Source of the DNA: Romboutsia sp. CE17
GTDB taxonomy: Bacteria > Bacillota > Clostridia > Peptostreptococcales > Peptostreptococcaceae
Direction of reading: 5' to 3'
Assembly (NCBI RefSeq): GCF_012317385.1
Contig: NZ_CP051144.1
Location: 1,798,001-1,862,000 of the forward strand
DNA length: 64,000 nucleotides
Shown here piece by piece: positions 52,176 through 60,733 of the stretch. The notes beneath the pieces were generated by a model. It searched no databases. It saw only the letters and a program-made list of their open reading frames with translations, and had not been told where the DNA came from. Position numbers and translations under genes: made by a program. Numbering within the stretch: the stretch's first letter is position 1; each line of letters begins with the position of its first letter.

Positions 52176-53030
52176 TTATTTATTTCCTTTATTATTAGAT
52201 TCACTATTTGCTATTAATTCTTTAAGTTTTGCTAAAGCTTCTTTAAGCCCACCTACTTCATCTATTATACCACAATCTACGGCTTCTTTTCCTATAAGAA
52301 CACTACCTACATCACTAACTAATTCATCTTTTTCGTGCATTAGTCTTACAAGTTCATCTCTTTCTATTTTTGAAGTTCTAGTTATAAATTCAACAATTCT
52401 CTCTTGCATTTTTTTAAAGTATTCAAAGGTTTCATTTACTCCTATTACTAAACCATTAGTTCTAATTGGATGCACTATCATAGTTGCTGTTGGAGCTATA
52501 AATGAATAGTCACCTGCAGTAGCTAAAGGAACACCTATACTATGACTTCCCCCTAGTACAAGAGTTACAATTTTTTTAGATACACTATTTAGAAGCTCTG
52601 CCATAGCAAGACCTGCTTCAACATCTCCACCTACGGTATTTAAAATAACAAGTACTCCCTTTATTTCAGGATTTTCCTCCACCGCATAAAGCATCGGTAT
52701 TATATGTTCATATTTAGTTGATTTTTTTTGTGGATTTCCTATAAAATGCCCTTCAATTTCTCCTATGATAGTTATACATTGTATGTCTTTTTTAGGTGTG
52801 TTAGGCATTTGAGGTACACCCATTTGCTTTATATCTTCTACTTGATCATTACTACTTTCATTATCAGAGTCATTCTCGCTATTATCAGAAGAATTACTTT
52901 CATATTCTAGTTCTTCTTCTACTAAAAACTTGCTGCCTCTTTTCGTTGTTTTTTTACTTTCTCCTAACTCTTCGTTTCCCATACCGCTGTTTATATAATT
53001 ATTATTAATATTATTTTCTTTAAATTTCAT
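52176..53030 (-). CDS. tepA: ClpP-like serine protease family protein (TepA)
   Basis: Protein of about 284 residues related to ClpP; TepA of Bacillus is linked to protein translocation or degradation of secretory preproteins. The ClpP fold shows LNTVGGDVEAGLAMAELL, the serine region LVLGGSHSIGVPLATAGDY, and TATMIVHPIRTNG with the His. The N-terminal 90 residues are a low-complexity acidic extension rich in Ser, Asn, Asp and Glu. The start at 53028-53030 (MKFKEN) is chosen because AGGAG lies 7 bases upstream; the longer frame to 53087 has no site. Located next to ftsK. Confidence 0.9.
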   Translation of the reverse strand: MKFKENNINNNYINSGMGNEELGESKKTTKRGSKFLVEEELEYESNSSDNSENDSDNESSNDQVEDIKQMGVPQMPNTPKKDIQCITIIGEIEGHFIGNPQKKSTKYEHIIPMLYAVEENPEIKGVLVILNTVGGDVEAGLAMAELLNSVSKKIVTLVLGGSHSIGVPLATAGDYSFIAPTATMIVHPIRTNGLVIGVNETFEYFKKMQERIVEFITRTSKIERDELVRLMHEKDELVSDVGSVLIGKEAVDCGIIDEVGGLKEALAKLKELIANSESNNKGNK

Positions 53031-53261
53031 ACTTTGTCTCCTCTCAAGCATTATTAATTTTAGTTTTACCAAATCTTTGTAAAACATTCGTTTACAGATG
53101 CTTGAGATTTTTTAATTATATTATATTTACTGTTCTCCCTGTTACAATCGTTGTTACTAACATATTTACTATAGTCAATATTCTATTTGATAAATATTAT
53201 AGGATATATATTAATAAGATCCTGAAAATAACCTTTGCGAACGTTTTTATTTTACTTAAAT

Positions 53262-53310
53262 AAAAATGCTGTATTATTAGATTTTGAGATCTATTATTAC
53301 AGCATTTTTG
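53262..53310. terminator. Bidirectional terminator after the second ABC operon
   Basis: Arms AAAAATGCTGTA(T/A-rich) / TACAGCATTTTT with inner pairing AGAT/ATCT; A- and T-runs lie on the two flanks, just past the ATPase stop. Confidence 0.85.
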
Positions 53311-53314
53311 TTAA

Positions 53315-54081
53315 CTATAGGCAAGATTTATAAAATATATTAATCATATTATTTTCTTTATTTTCATTTACGATGGCATTTACCTCATAGACATCTTTTA
53401 TTAATTCTTTTGTTAATACTTCTTTTGGAGTTCCATGGGCTACTATTTTACCATCCTTTAAAACATATATTTTATCACAATACATTGCTGCTATATTTAA
53501 ATCATGTATTGCAGCAATTACTTCAATATCTAAATTCTTTACTATATCCATTAATTGTAGCTGATACTTTATGTCTAAATGATTTGTTGGCTCATCTAAA
53601 ATCAAGCAATTCGTTTCTTGTGCTAATGCTCTAGCTAAAATAACACGTTGTTGCTCACCACCTGATAAAGTATTAAAATTCCTCTCTTTACAATGTAGCA
53701 TATCTACCTTAGATAATACTTCATTCATAATTTCATAATCCCTTTTAGAATCTCTTTCCATAATCTTTTTGTGTGGAGACCTACCCATCAAAACTATTTC
53801 ACCAACACTAAAGTCAAAATCATAATAATTATGTTGAGATACTACAGCCATTTTTTTGAGCTTTCTTTTATACTTAATTTAGATAAATTTACTTCATCTA
53901 GCTTTATAATTCCACTTGATGGTTTTAGTATTCTATATATACATTTTAAAAATGTAGATTTTCCACTTCCATTTGGACCTATTATACCTACAAATTCTTT
54001 ATTTTTTACATCTATATCTACACTTTTTAAGATATCTGATTTTCCTATGCTAAATGTTACTCCTTCTGTATTTATTCTCAT
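53315..54081 (-). pseudogene. FecE-type ABC transporter ATPase split by a frameshift at an A7 run
   Basis: ATP-binding subunit for the FecCD permease upstream. It reads in two frames. The 5' part starts at ATG 54081 (MRINTEG, after GGAGGG), has Walker A GIIGPNGSGKST, and stops at 53842. The 3' part (53315-53851) has the Q-loop VVSQ, signature LSGGEQQRV, and Walker B CLILDEPTNHLD. They join at TCA-AAA-AAA-TGG. A -1 shift on the heptamer A-AAA-AAA continues as AAA-ATG-GCT and gives a normal 255-residue protein. The frame could be restored by ribosomal or transcriptional slippage, or this may be a phase-variable or genuinely broken gene, or a sequencing error. The downstream ATG has no ribosome site. 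Confidence 0.8.
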
Positions 54082-55172
54082 TAACTTTTCCCTCCAAAAC
54101 CATAAGTTCTTTTGATCATCAGCCAAATAAAACAAGGAGCACCTATCATAGATATTAATATCCCTATTGGTATTTCAGTTCCTTTTATTAAAGTCCTAGA
54201 TAGTGTATCTGCCCACACTAAAAATATTGCACCTAATATAGCCGCTATTGGAATTATTTTTTTATGATCTGTTCCAAAAATCATTCTAACTATATGCGGT
54301 ATTACTAAACCTACAAAACCAATCATACCCGATGAGTACACTAAGACACCAATCATTAATGATGTTACTATTAAATACATATGTCTGTACTTATGAAGAT
54401 CTGTACCTAATGTAATAGATACCTCATCGCCTAGTAGCATTAAGTTCAAAATTCTATACTGAGTCATAAAAAATATAGTTCCAATTAGAATAAATGGTAA
54501 TATAAACCTTATTTGTTCCCACTTGGCTCCTGCAACACTACCCATTAGCCAAAAAGTTATAGTTTGAATACCCTCAACATCATTTGCAAAATAGACTATA
54601 AAACTTGAAAAAGCACTACAAACAGAACTTAAAGCCATTCCACCCAGAAGTAATTTTACTGAGTTAGCCCGTCCACCAATATTTGCTATTATTAATACAA
54701 GGATTGATACCGTAAATGCACCTATAAATCCAGATACTCCAATTGCATTTGCACCAAATACTGAACCTATACCAAGCATAACTGCCATAGTTGCGCCTAG
54801 TGATGCTCCCGATGATATACCTAATATATACGGGTCTGCAAGAGGATTTTTTACTATAGCTTGTATTACTATACCAACTACAGATAATCCTATTCCTACA
54901 GCTATTGCCAATATAATTCTAGGAAGTCGTATAAGCCATATAACATCATGTATAGCTCCACTTGCTAAAACTTCACTATCTCCTACTCCAAATAATTTAT
55001 AGAGTATTGTACTATATATATCTTTTAAGCTTATATCTACTGAGCCTAAATTAACTGCAAAACCTAAAGACAAAATTAATACTGCTAATAATAGAAAAGA
55101 AACACCTATGTAGATAGGAACTTCTTTAGATGTATTAGATTTTATTTTACTTATATTTAATTTATTTTTCAT
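54081..55172 (-). CDS. FecCD/BtuC-type ABC transporter permease (second system)
   Basis: Membrane permease of 363 residues for uptake of an iron chelate, haem or corrinoid. FecCD features: IWLIRLPRIILAIAVGIGLSVVGIVIQAIVKNPLADPYILGISSGASLGA, then FWLMGSVAGAKWEQIRF, and GMIGFVGLVIPHIVRMIFGTDHK near the C-terminus. About ten membrane helices. Its stop TAA overlaps the ATPase start in TAATG, indicating tight coupling. It is homologous to the permease at the window's left edge but clearly a different system. Confidence 0.94.
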   Translation of the reverse strand: MKNKLNISKIKSNTSKEVPIYIGVSFLLLAVLILSLGFAVNLGSVDISLKDIYSTILYKLFGVGDSEVLASGAIHDVIWLIRLPRIILAIAVGIGLSVVGIVIQAIVKNPLADPYILGISSGASLGATMAVMLGIGSVFGANAIGVSGFIGAFTVSILVLIIANIGGRANSVKLLLGGMALSSVCSAFSSFIVYFANDVEGIQTITFWLMGSVAGAKWEQIRFILPFILIGTIFFMTQYRILNLMLLGDEVSITLGTDLHKYRHMYLIVTSLMIGVLVYSSGMIGFVGLVIPHIVRMIFGTDHKKIIPIAAILGAIFLVWADTLSRTLIKGTEIPIGILISMIGAPCFIWLMIKRTYGFGGKS

Positions 55173-55181
55173 AAATGATAC

Positions 55182-56201
55182 CTAATTATCTAGCTCTGGA
55201 TATATTCCATTTGCAAAAGTAGTTATGCCATCAATAGTCCTGATCCCACTTGAGTACATTTCTCCAAGAGCTATTGAGTTCACTCTATTATTTTTTACTG
55301 CATTTAAACTTGCAAGTGATTTATTATTTAAAACTTTATTAATTGCATCTTTAGACATGTTTTCATCTGTTCTATCCATATATACAACAAATATAGAATC
55401 TGGATTTAAATTTATTAAATCTTCTTCATTTATGTTTCCACCTTCTGGATTTAAAAGTTCTGCACCTAATTTAGATACCATATCTCCACCTAGCGTTTTT
55501 GCTCCATATGTATATATCTTATCATCAAAGTACTCTATTATTAATGTACTTTGCTTTTTTTCTCCTTTAACTGAAGATGCCACTTCATCAATCTTATTAG
55601 TTATTTCAGCCACTAGAGAATTTGCTCTATCTTCTACATTAAATATCTTTCCTAGATTTAGTATATCTGTTATTTCATTTTCTATTGTTCTCTTCTCTTT
55701 CACTCCACTATTTAAAGACATATATGTTTTTATATTATTTTCGTGCCAATAATCTACATCACCTAATTTTTTTTCGTCAAAAATAGAGTGCCAAGATAAT
55801 ATAAAATCTGGTTGTTCTATAACTACAGCTTCTTTTGAAGGTTCAAAGTCTTCTATATAATTTATCTTAGAAAAAGCATCCTTATATTCATCTTTCACTT
55901 CATGATCTAAACCTGATGCCATTACTATTTTATCTTCTAATCCTAAAGCTAACATTGTCTCAATTGAATTTTGATATACTGCCACTACCTTTTCTGGAGC
56001 TTTATTAAAAGTAACTTCTACAGGTTCTTTTGCATAGTTATAAGTTGTTATAATAACAGGATAATGAGAATCATTTCCTTCACTAACTTCTACTTCATTT
56101 TTATTATTTGCATTATTTGTATTATTTGAACCACATGCTGTAAGGCTTATTACTACTATTAAACTTAATAGTAGTATAATTCCACTTTTAAATTTACTCA
56201 T
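55182..56201 (-). CDS. ABC transporter substrate-binding lipoprotein (second system)
   Basis: Surface lipoprotein of 339 residues. Signal MSKFKSGIILLLSLIVVISLTACGS with lipobox LTAC, then an Asn-rich linker (NNTNNANNKNE). The TroA/FepB-like fold shows FNKAPEKVVAVYQNSIETMLALGLEDKIVMASG, VIEQPDFILSWHSIF, the long backbone helix, NLNPDSIFVVYMDRTDENM and NRVNSIALGEMYSSGIRTI. It heads the operon that also encodes the FecCD permease and the split ATPase. Upstream is the same four-fold TGTCA array found before the first ABC operon. Substrate unknown. Confidence 0.92.
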   Translation of the reverse strand: MSKFKSGIILLLSLIVVISLTACGSNNTNNANNKNEVEVSEGNDSHYPVIITTYNYAKEPVEVTFNKAPEKVVAVYQNSIETMLALGLEDKIVMASGLDHEVKDEYKDAFSKINYIEDFEPSKEAVVIEQPDFILSWHSIFDEKKLGDVDYWHENNIKTYMSLNSGVKEKRTIENEITDILNLGKIFNVEDRANSLVAEITNKIDEVASSVKGEKKQSTLIIEYFDDKIYTYGAKTLGGDMVSKLGAELLNPEGGNINEEDLINLNPDSIFVVYMDRTDENMSKDAINKVLNNKSLASLNAVKNNRVNSIALGEMYSSGIRTIDGITTFANGIYPELDN

Positions 56202-56232
56202 TTCATCTCTCCCATATTAATATTTTATATAA

Positions 56233-56305
56233 AGTATATTTAATCATTTTATTATATTAGTATAATATGTCATTTTTGTGTCATTTTGATGTCATTTTTA
56301 TGACA
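56233..56305 (-). promoter_or_regulatory. Promoter and four-copy 11-bp operator array of the second ABC operon
   Basis: TGTCA starts at 56268, 56279 and 56290 and TGACA at 56301, an exact 11-bp period, with TTTTT-like spacers. On the minus strand a -10-like TATACT lies at 56233-56238, with only a weak -35 (ACTAAT, 56256-56261). The array begins 29 bases upstream of that -10; at the first operon the distance is 30. A poor -35 plus upstream direct repeats fits an activator-dependent promoter. Confidence 0.6.
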
Positions 56306-56329
56306 TTTTGTAAATTATATTTAATAATA

Positions 56330-56350
56330 AAAAAAGAGATTAGTGCATAT
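56330..56350. other. Left arm of the dapG terminator, split by the IS3-family element
   Basis: AAAAAAGAGATTAGTGCATA (56330-56349) is complementary to TTATGCACTAATCTCTTTTTT (57820-57840) on the other side of the IS. Removing the IS and one copy of the TAT duplication restores a perfect bidirectional terminator with loop near TATCGAATT, placed directly after the dapG stop. Confidence 0.8.
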
Positions 56351-56357
56351 TAAAATG

Positions 56358-56415
56358 GATCCTATATGGTGGACACGAGAAAAAGCGTGTCTGTCTATAG
56401 GGGATCTTTTTTTGT
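56358..56415 (+). terminator. Terminator-like hairpin at the left end of the IS3-family element
   Basis: GATCCTATA...GGACACG / CGTGTCT...TATAGGGGATC is followed by seven Ts, upstream of the transposase gene. It would block transcription entering from outside. A solitary homologous copy lies at 28686-28745. Confidence 0.8.
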
Positions 56416-56443
56416 ACAATATTAACTAAGAGGTGATTATAAG

Positions 56444-57769
56444 ATGAGTAAAAAAATATTTACAGAACAAGAGATATTAGAATTATCTAAAAATAAATAT
56501 GTAAAAAATGTAACTGCTAAAGGTATAACTTATACTAATGAGTTTAAATTGCAGTTTATTGCTGAATATGAGAATGGGAAAACTTCAAGAGCTATTTTTG
56601 AAGATGCAGGATTTGATGTTAATATAATTGGAATTAAACGTATAGATTCTGCTAGTCTAAGATGGAGAAAAGCATATAACGATAAAGGTATTTTAGGTTT
56701 AGAAGATACTAGGACTTTAAATTCAGGAAGAACACTTAATAGAGAATTAACTATTGAAGAGATTATTGCTAAGAAAGATGCTGAAATAGAGTATCTTAAA
56801 GCGGAGCTTGAATTGATAAAAAAGTTAGAGCTGCAAGAAAGGCAGGTGATAAATAAGAAAATACCTGCATCTAAAATATTTAGACTAATACAAAATTTAA
56901 TTCAAAGTTTCAATCTTAAAAACATGACGAGACATTTATGTAAAATTGCTAATATCTCTACTTCAGGTTACTATAATTTTTTAAATAATTTTAAGACTAG
57001 AAGTATAAAGGAAAATAAAGATCTTATATCTAAAGAAATTATCTTAAAAGCATTTAACTATCGTGGATATAAGAAAGGATCTAGGTCTATAAAAATGGTA
57101 TTAGAAAATAAATTCAATATTATAATGAATAGAAAGAAAATCCAAAGAATTATGAGAAAATATAATATTACTTGTCCTATACGTAAAGCTAATCCATATA
57201 AGCGTATTGCTAAGGCTACAAAGGAGCATAGAGTAGCTCCTAATAGACTAAATAGAGAATTTAAGCAAAACATACCTGGTAAGGTAATGTTAACTGATAT
57301 TACATATATGCCGTACGGCAATAATAAGATGGCATATTTATCTACAATAAAAGATTCATCAACAAATGAAATATTAGCCTATAATCTTTCTAATAACTTA
57401 GCTATAGATATTGTAACTGAAACTATAAATAAATTAGTTAAACTAAAGTCATTTAAATTACATAAAGATGCATTTATTCATTCTGACCAAGGCTCTCATT
57501 ATACAAGTCCAATCTTTCAAAAATTGCTTAAAAAATATAACTTGGGTCAATCTATGTCTCGTAGAGGCAATTGTTGGGATAATGCTCCGCAAGAATCATT
57601 CTTCGGACATATGAAGGATGAAATTGATTATAAAAGCTGTGAAACAATAGAAGAACTTAAAATATTGATAGATGATTACATGGATTATTACAATAATGAA
57701 CGTTGCCAGTGGAATTTAAAAAAGCTGACTCCTGTGCAATACAGGAATCAGCTTTTAGTAACTTCTTAA
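56444..57769 (+). CDS. IS3-family transposase (single continuous frame)
   Basis: DDE integrase-type transposase of 441 residues. The N-terminal helix-turn-helix region (EFKLQFIAEYENGKTSRAIF) and a leucine-zipper-like helix (AEIEYLKAELELIKKLELQE, about 112-131) correspond to OrfA. The rve core has VMLTDITYMP (first Asp), FIHSDQGSHYTS (second Asp) and CWDNAPQESFFGHMKDE (Glu), ending RCQWNLKKLTPVQYRNQ. Most IS3 elements need a -1 frameshift between orfA and orfB; here one frame covers both, although an A6G run lies at the expected junction (56817-56824). It appears intact. GAGGTG precedes the ATG. Confidence 0.95.
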   Translation: MSKKIFTEQEILELSKNKYVKNVTAKGITYTNEFKLQFIAEYENGKTSRAIFEDAGFDVNIIGIKRIDSASLRWRKAYNDKGILGLEDTRTLNSGRTLNRELTIEEIIAKKDAEIEYLKAELELIKKLELQERQVINKKIPASKIFRLIQNLIQSFNLKNMTRHLCKIANISTSGYYNFLNNFKTRSIKENKDLISKEIILKAFNYRGYKKGSRSIKMVLENKFNIIMNRKKIQRIMRKYNITCPIRKANPYKRIAKATKEHRVAPNRLNREFKQNIPGKVMLTDITYMPYGNNKMAYLSTIKDSSTNEILAYNLSNNLAIDIVTETINKLVKLKSFKLHKDAFIHSDQGSHYTSPIFQKLLKKYNLGQSMSRRGNCWDNAPQESFFGHMKDEIDYKSCETIEELKILIDDYMDYYNNERCQWNLKKLTPVQYRNQLLVTS

Positions 57770-57841
57770 GAACCCTTTTTTTCTAGTGTACTTGACAAAG
57801 GGTCCATTTTATATCGAATTTATGCACTAATCTCTTTTTTA

Positions 57842-59053
57842 TTATTTATAAAATTGATTGTGTATAACATGGACAGCTTTTGCCATATCTTCTTCATTTA
57901 CTAAGCAAGATACTGTAGTAAAAGAATCTGATGATTGTAAAAGTGTTATTCCAGCCTTAGATAATCCCCTTATGATTTTGGCTATAATACCTGGAGTCTC
58001 TGTTATTTTACTCCCTATTAAAGTTACCTTTGCACATTTTTTATTTATAGAATACTCTACCTTATATTTTTTTAGTATATTCTCTACACACTCCGCATCA
58101 TTACTATTTATAGCAAAGCCTTTATCCTGAAGAAAAAAATTAATCATATCCATATTTATGTTTTTTTCTTCCATTTCATTTAAAACATTTGAAAATACTT
58201 CTTCTGATGACTTTACTTTTATCTGAGCAATATTATTTTTATGAGCTACAGCAGACATAAACTTTTCATCATTTTCATAATCTTTATCTCCATACTCTAG
58301 ATCTTTTAATGAACCTATTCTTGTCCCCTCATAATCTGGGTTTAAAGTGTTTTTGATTTCTAATATTATATCAGCTTTTTTAGCTAACTCTACAGCTCTT
58401 GGATGAATAACTTTAGATCCTTGCTCAGCCATTTGGAAAACTTCTTCATATTCTATAAATTTTATGATTCTAGCCTCAGGCTCCACCCTAGGATCAGCCG
58501 TCATTATTCCATCTACATCAGTATAAATCTGAACAACTTTACTATCCAAAGCCTTTCCTATTGCTACAGCTGAAGTATCACTTCCACCTCTTCCTAGGGT
58601 TGTAATTTCACCACTTTCAGTTCCTCCTTGGAACCCTGCTATTACAACAACTTTCCCTAATGCTATTTCTTTTTCAATTCTTTGAGGATTTATTTTTTTT
58701 ATTTTTGCATTACAGTATGAATCAGTTGTAATAATACCAGCTTGTATCCCTGTTAGAAATATTGCTGGTATATTATTTGCTTCTAACATACTTGTTAATA
58801 TCGTTCCTGATATGATTTCTCCGCAAGACATTATTATATCTAACTCTCTCTTTTGCGTTTCATTATTAATACTTTTACACAATTCTATTAAAGTATCTGT
58901 AGCATAAGGATCTCCTTTTCTTCCCATTGCAGATACAACGATTACTAAATCATTCCCTTTTTCTTTATAAGCTTTTATTATGCTTACTACTTTTTCCATT
59001 TTTTCATATGATTTTACTGATGTGCCCCCAAATTTTTGAACTAACATTCCCAT
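57842..59053 (-). CDS. dapG: Aspartokinase
   Basis: Enzyme of 403 residues phosphorylating aspartate, the first step to diaminopimelate, lysine, threonine and methionine. N-terminal kinase motif VQKFGGTSVKS, the substrate segment with TLGRGGSDTSAVAIGKAL, and VYTDVDGIMTADPRV are present. Two C-terminal ACT domains (about 270-400) provide allosteric control. GGGAGG lies 6 bases before the ATG. With ymxH and the M16 protease it forms the pnp-mlpA-ymxH-dapG type neighbourhood known from Bacillus. Its terminator is split by the IS3 element, so transcripts may read antisense into the IS. Confidence 0.95.
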   Translation of the reverse strand: MGMLVQKFGGTSVKSYEKMEKVVSIIKAYKEKGNDLVIVVSAMGRKGDPYATDTLIELCKSINNETQKRELDIIMSCGEIISGTILTSMLEANNIPAIFLTGIQAGIITTDSYCNAKIKKINPQRIEKEIALGKVVVIAGFQGGTESGEITTLGRGGSDTSAVAIGKALDSKVVQIYTDVDGIMTADPRVEPEARIIKFIEYEEVFQMAEQGSKVIHPRAVELAKKADIILEIKNTLNPDYEGTRIGSLKDLEYGDKDYENDEKFMSAVAHKNNIAQIKVKSSEEVFSNVLNEMEEKNINMDMINFFLQDKGFAINSNDAECVENILKKYKVEYSINKKCAKVTLIGSKITETPGIIAKIIRGLSKAGITLLQSSDSFTTVSCLVNEEDMAKAVHVIHNQFYK

Positions 59054-59074
59054 ATTTTGCCTCCCATGAATACT

Positions 59075-59320
59075 TTAGTATATTCCATCATATTCAATGA
59101 TTATCATATCATTGCCTATTTTCTTTACACTTCTCCATGGAACTTCTAAAACGTCATTATCTCTCTTTCGCCCAAAAAGACCTTTTTCCTTCGGAATTAG
59201 TAGTGCTAGAATCTTACCATTTGTTTCATCTATTATAAGATCACATTCTCCAACTACTCCCAATCTTTCGCCAGTAACTAGGTTGACAATCTCTTTACCT
59301 GCTATTTCAGATAAATTCAT
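59075..59320 (-). CDS. ymxH: YlmC/YmxH family PRC-barrel protein
   Basis: Small soluble protein of 81 residues forming a PRC-barrel (beta-barrel). MNLSEIAGKEIVNLVTGERLGVVGECDLIIDETNGKI is the family signature, and VLEVPWRSVKKIGNDMIIIE ends it. Homologues (YlmC/YmxH) occur beside sporulation or cell-wall genes; their function is unclear. It lies between the M16 protease and dapG with gaps of 41 and 21 bases, so it is cotranscribed. GGGGGGAT precedes the ATG. Confidence 0.92.
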   Translation of the reverse strand: MNLSEIAGKEIVNLVTGERLGVVGECDLIIDETNGKILALLIPKEKGLFGRKRDNDVLEVPWRSVKKIGNDMIIIEYDGIY

Positions 59321-59361
59321 CCTTATCCCCCCTAAACCATATTTATCTCTTTATTTGTTTT

Positions 59362-60603
59362 TTATAACTCTATTCCTTCTACATCTCTACCAACAACACA
59401 TATACCTAAGTTATCTAAATTGAATACTTTATTTATAACCTTTTTTACACTTTCAATGTTTACATTATTTATACATTCTAGTATTTCATCCGTAGTCTTA
59501 ACTTTATTTAAAAGTAACATAGACTTACCTATAGACATCATTCTACTTCCTGTACTTTCAAGTCCAAGTAAGTAACTACCTTTTAGTTGCTCTTTACTTT
59601 CATGTATCTCTTTTTCTGATAAATAATTTTCACTTAAATCTTTTATTTCATCTTTTATTATTTCACAGACCTCTTTTAGGTTTTCTTTACTCATACTCGC
59701 AAAGATTCCAAGCTCTCCGCATTTCCTATATAAGCTCTGTTCAGAATATATAGAATAAACTAATCCTTTTTCTTCTCTTATTTTTTGGAATAATCTAGAG
59801 CTTATACTTCCTCCAAAAATATTATTAACTACTGCTAAAGAATATACTTCTTCATTATCTTCTATACCAACAGCTTTTAAATTCATTGCTAAGCTAACTT
59901 GTTCTGTATCTTTATTTTTTGATATAAAGCAAGATTTAAAAGGAGCTTCATCTAAAGTTATATTAACATCCTTGCGGTCCCAATTTTTAAACTTTACTTC
60001 AATTTTTTCTACCATTTCATCAAAGTTAAAATTACCTGATATAGATATAACTGAGTTATTTGGAACATAATAAGTATTAAAATATTCTAGTAGCTCTTCT
60101 TTTTTTATATTCTCTAAAGATTCTCTAGTTCCTAGAATATTCATTCCTAATCCATCACCTTCATATATATGTTCTAATAACATATCATAAACTAAGTCTT
60201 CTGGTGAATCTTCATACATTTTAAGTTCTTCTATAATAACAGATTTTTCTTTATCTATATCATTTGTATCAAATTTAGAGTTTAATATCATATCACTTAA
60301 TATATCAAGACCAATATCTATATGCTCGTCTAATAACTTCACATAGTAGCAAGTATACTCCTTACTCGTGAAGGCATTTATTTGACCTCCTAAGTTATCT
60401 ATTTCACTTGCTATTTCTTTAGATGTCCTTTTTCTAGTTCCTTTAAATAACATATGTTCTATAAAATGAGATACTCCACTTACTTTTGCATCTTCAATTC
60501 TTGACCCTGCATTTATCCATACTCCCAATGATATTGATTTTACGTATGGTATTTCTTCCCCTATTATTGTCAGTCCATTCTCTAGTGTTTTTACTTTATA
60601 CAT
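59362..60603 (-). CDS. M16-family zinc metallopeptidase (MlpA/YmxG-like)
   Basis: Processing-peptidase-like enzyme of 413 residues. The inverted zinc motif HFIEHMLFKG (HxxEH, about residues 44-48) is followed by the third-ligand Glu about 76 residues later (EKSVIIEELKMYED). The second half is the inactive partner domain with GGSISSRLFQKIREEKGLVYS, the Arg-Tyr-type substrate loop. The start at 60601-60603 (MYKVKTLENG) follows GGAGG with 5-base spacing; an upstream in-frame ATG would overlap that site. In Bacillus the equivalent gene lies between pnp/ylxY and ymxH, as here. Confidence 0.93.
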   Translation of the reverse strand: MYKVKTLENGLTIIGEEIPYVKSISLGVWINAGSRIEDAKVSGVSHFIEHMLFKGTRKRTSKEIASEIDNLGGQINAFTSKEYTCYYVKLLDEHIDIGLDILSDMILNSKFDTNDIDKEKSVIIEELKMYEDSPEDLVYDMLLEHIYEGDGLGMNILGTRESLENIKKEELLEYFNTYYVPNNSVISISGNFNFDEMVEKIEVKFKNWDRKDVNITLDEAPFKSCFISKNKDTEQVSLAMNLKAVGIEDNEEVYSLAVVNNIFGGSISSRLFQKIREEKGLVYSIYSEQSLYRKCGELGIFASMSKENLKEVCEIIKDEIKDLSENYLSEKEIHESKEQLKGSYLLGLESTGSRMMSIGKSMLLLNKVKTTDEILECINNVNIESVKKVINKVFNLDNLGICVVGRDVEGIEL

Positions 60604-60733
60604 GCTTTCCTCCATTTGCAACATTTCTATTATATATATTACTACTCTTTTTCAAGTCAGAATTTAATTTATTAATAATCTTAATTAGTTATGTATTACA
60701 TTATAGTTTAGTAATCCCATTTATTCAACTGTA

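Larger units (their letters stand above)
56351..57811 (+). mobile_element. IS3-family insertion sequence
   Basis: Element of 1461 bp. Terminal inverted repeats of about 26 bp start TAAAATGGATCCT (left) and TAAAATGGACCCT (right, complement), with ACAC at their inner ends and about 19 matches. It is flanked by a 3-bp target duplication TAT (56348-56350 and 57812-57814), normal for IS3. It contains one transposase gene and a terminator-like hairpin at its left end. It inserted into the loop of the dapG terminator. Confidence 0.9.

Noticed and set aside
56444-57769. Programmed frameshift in the IS3 transposase
   Set aside because: One frame covers helix-turn-helix, zipper and catalytic core, so no shift is needed even though an A6G run is present.
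59054-59074. Possible lysine riboswitch or T-box before dapG
   Set aside because: The gap to ymxH is only 21 bases and no aptamer motif is present; dapG is inside an operon.
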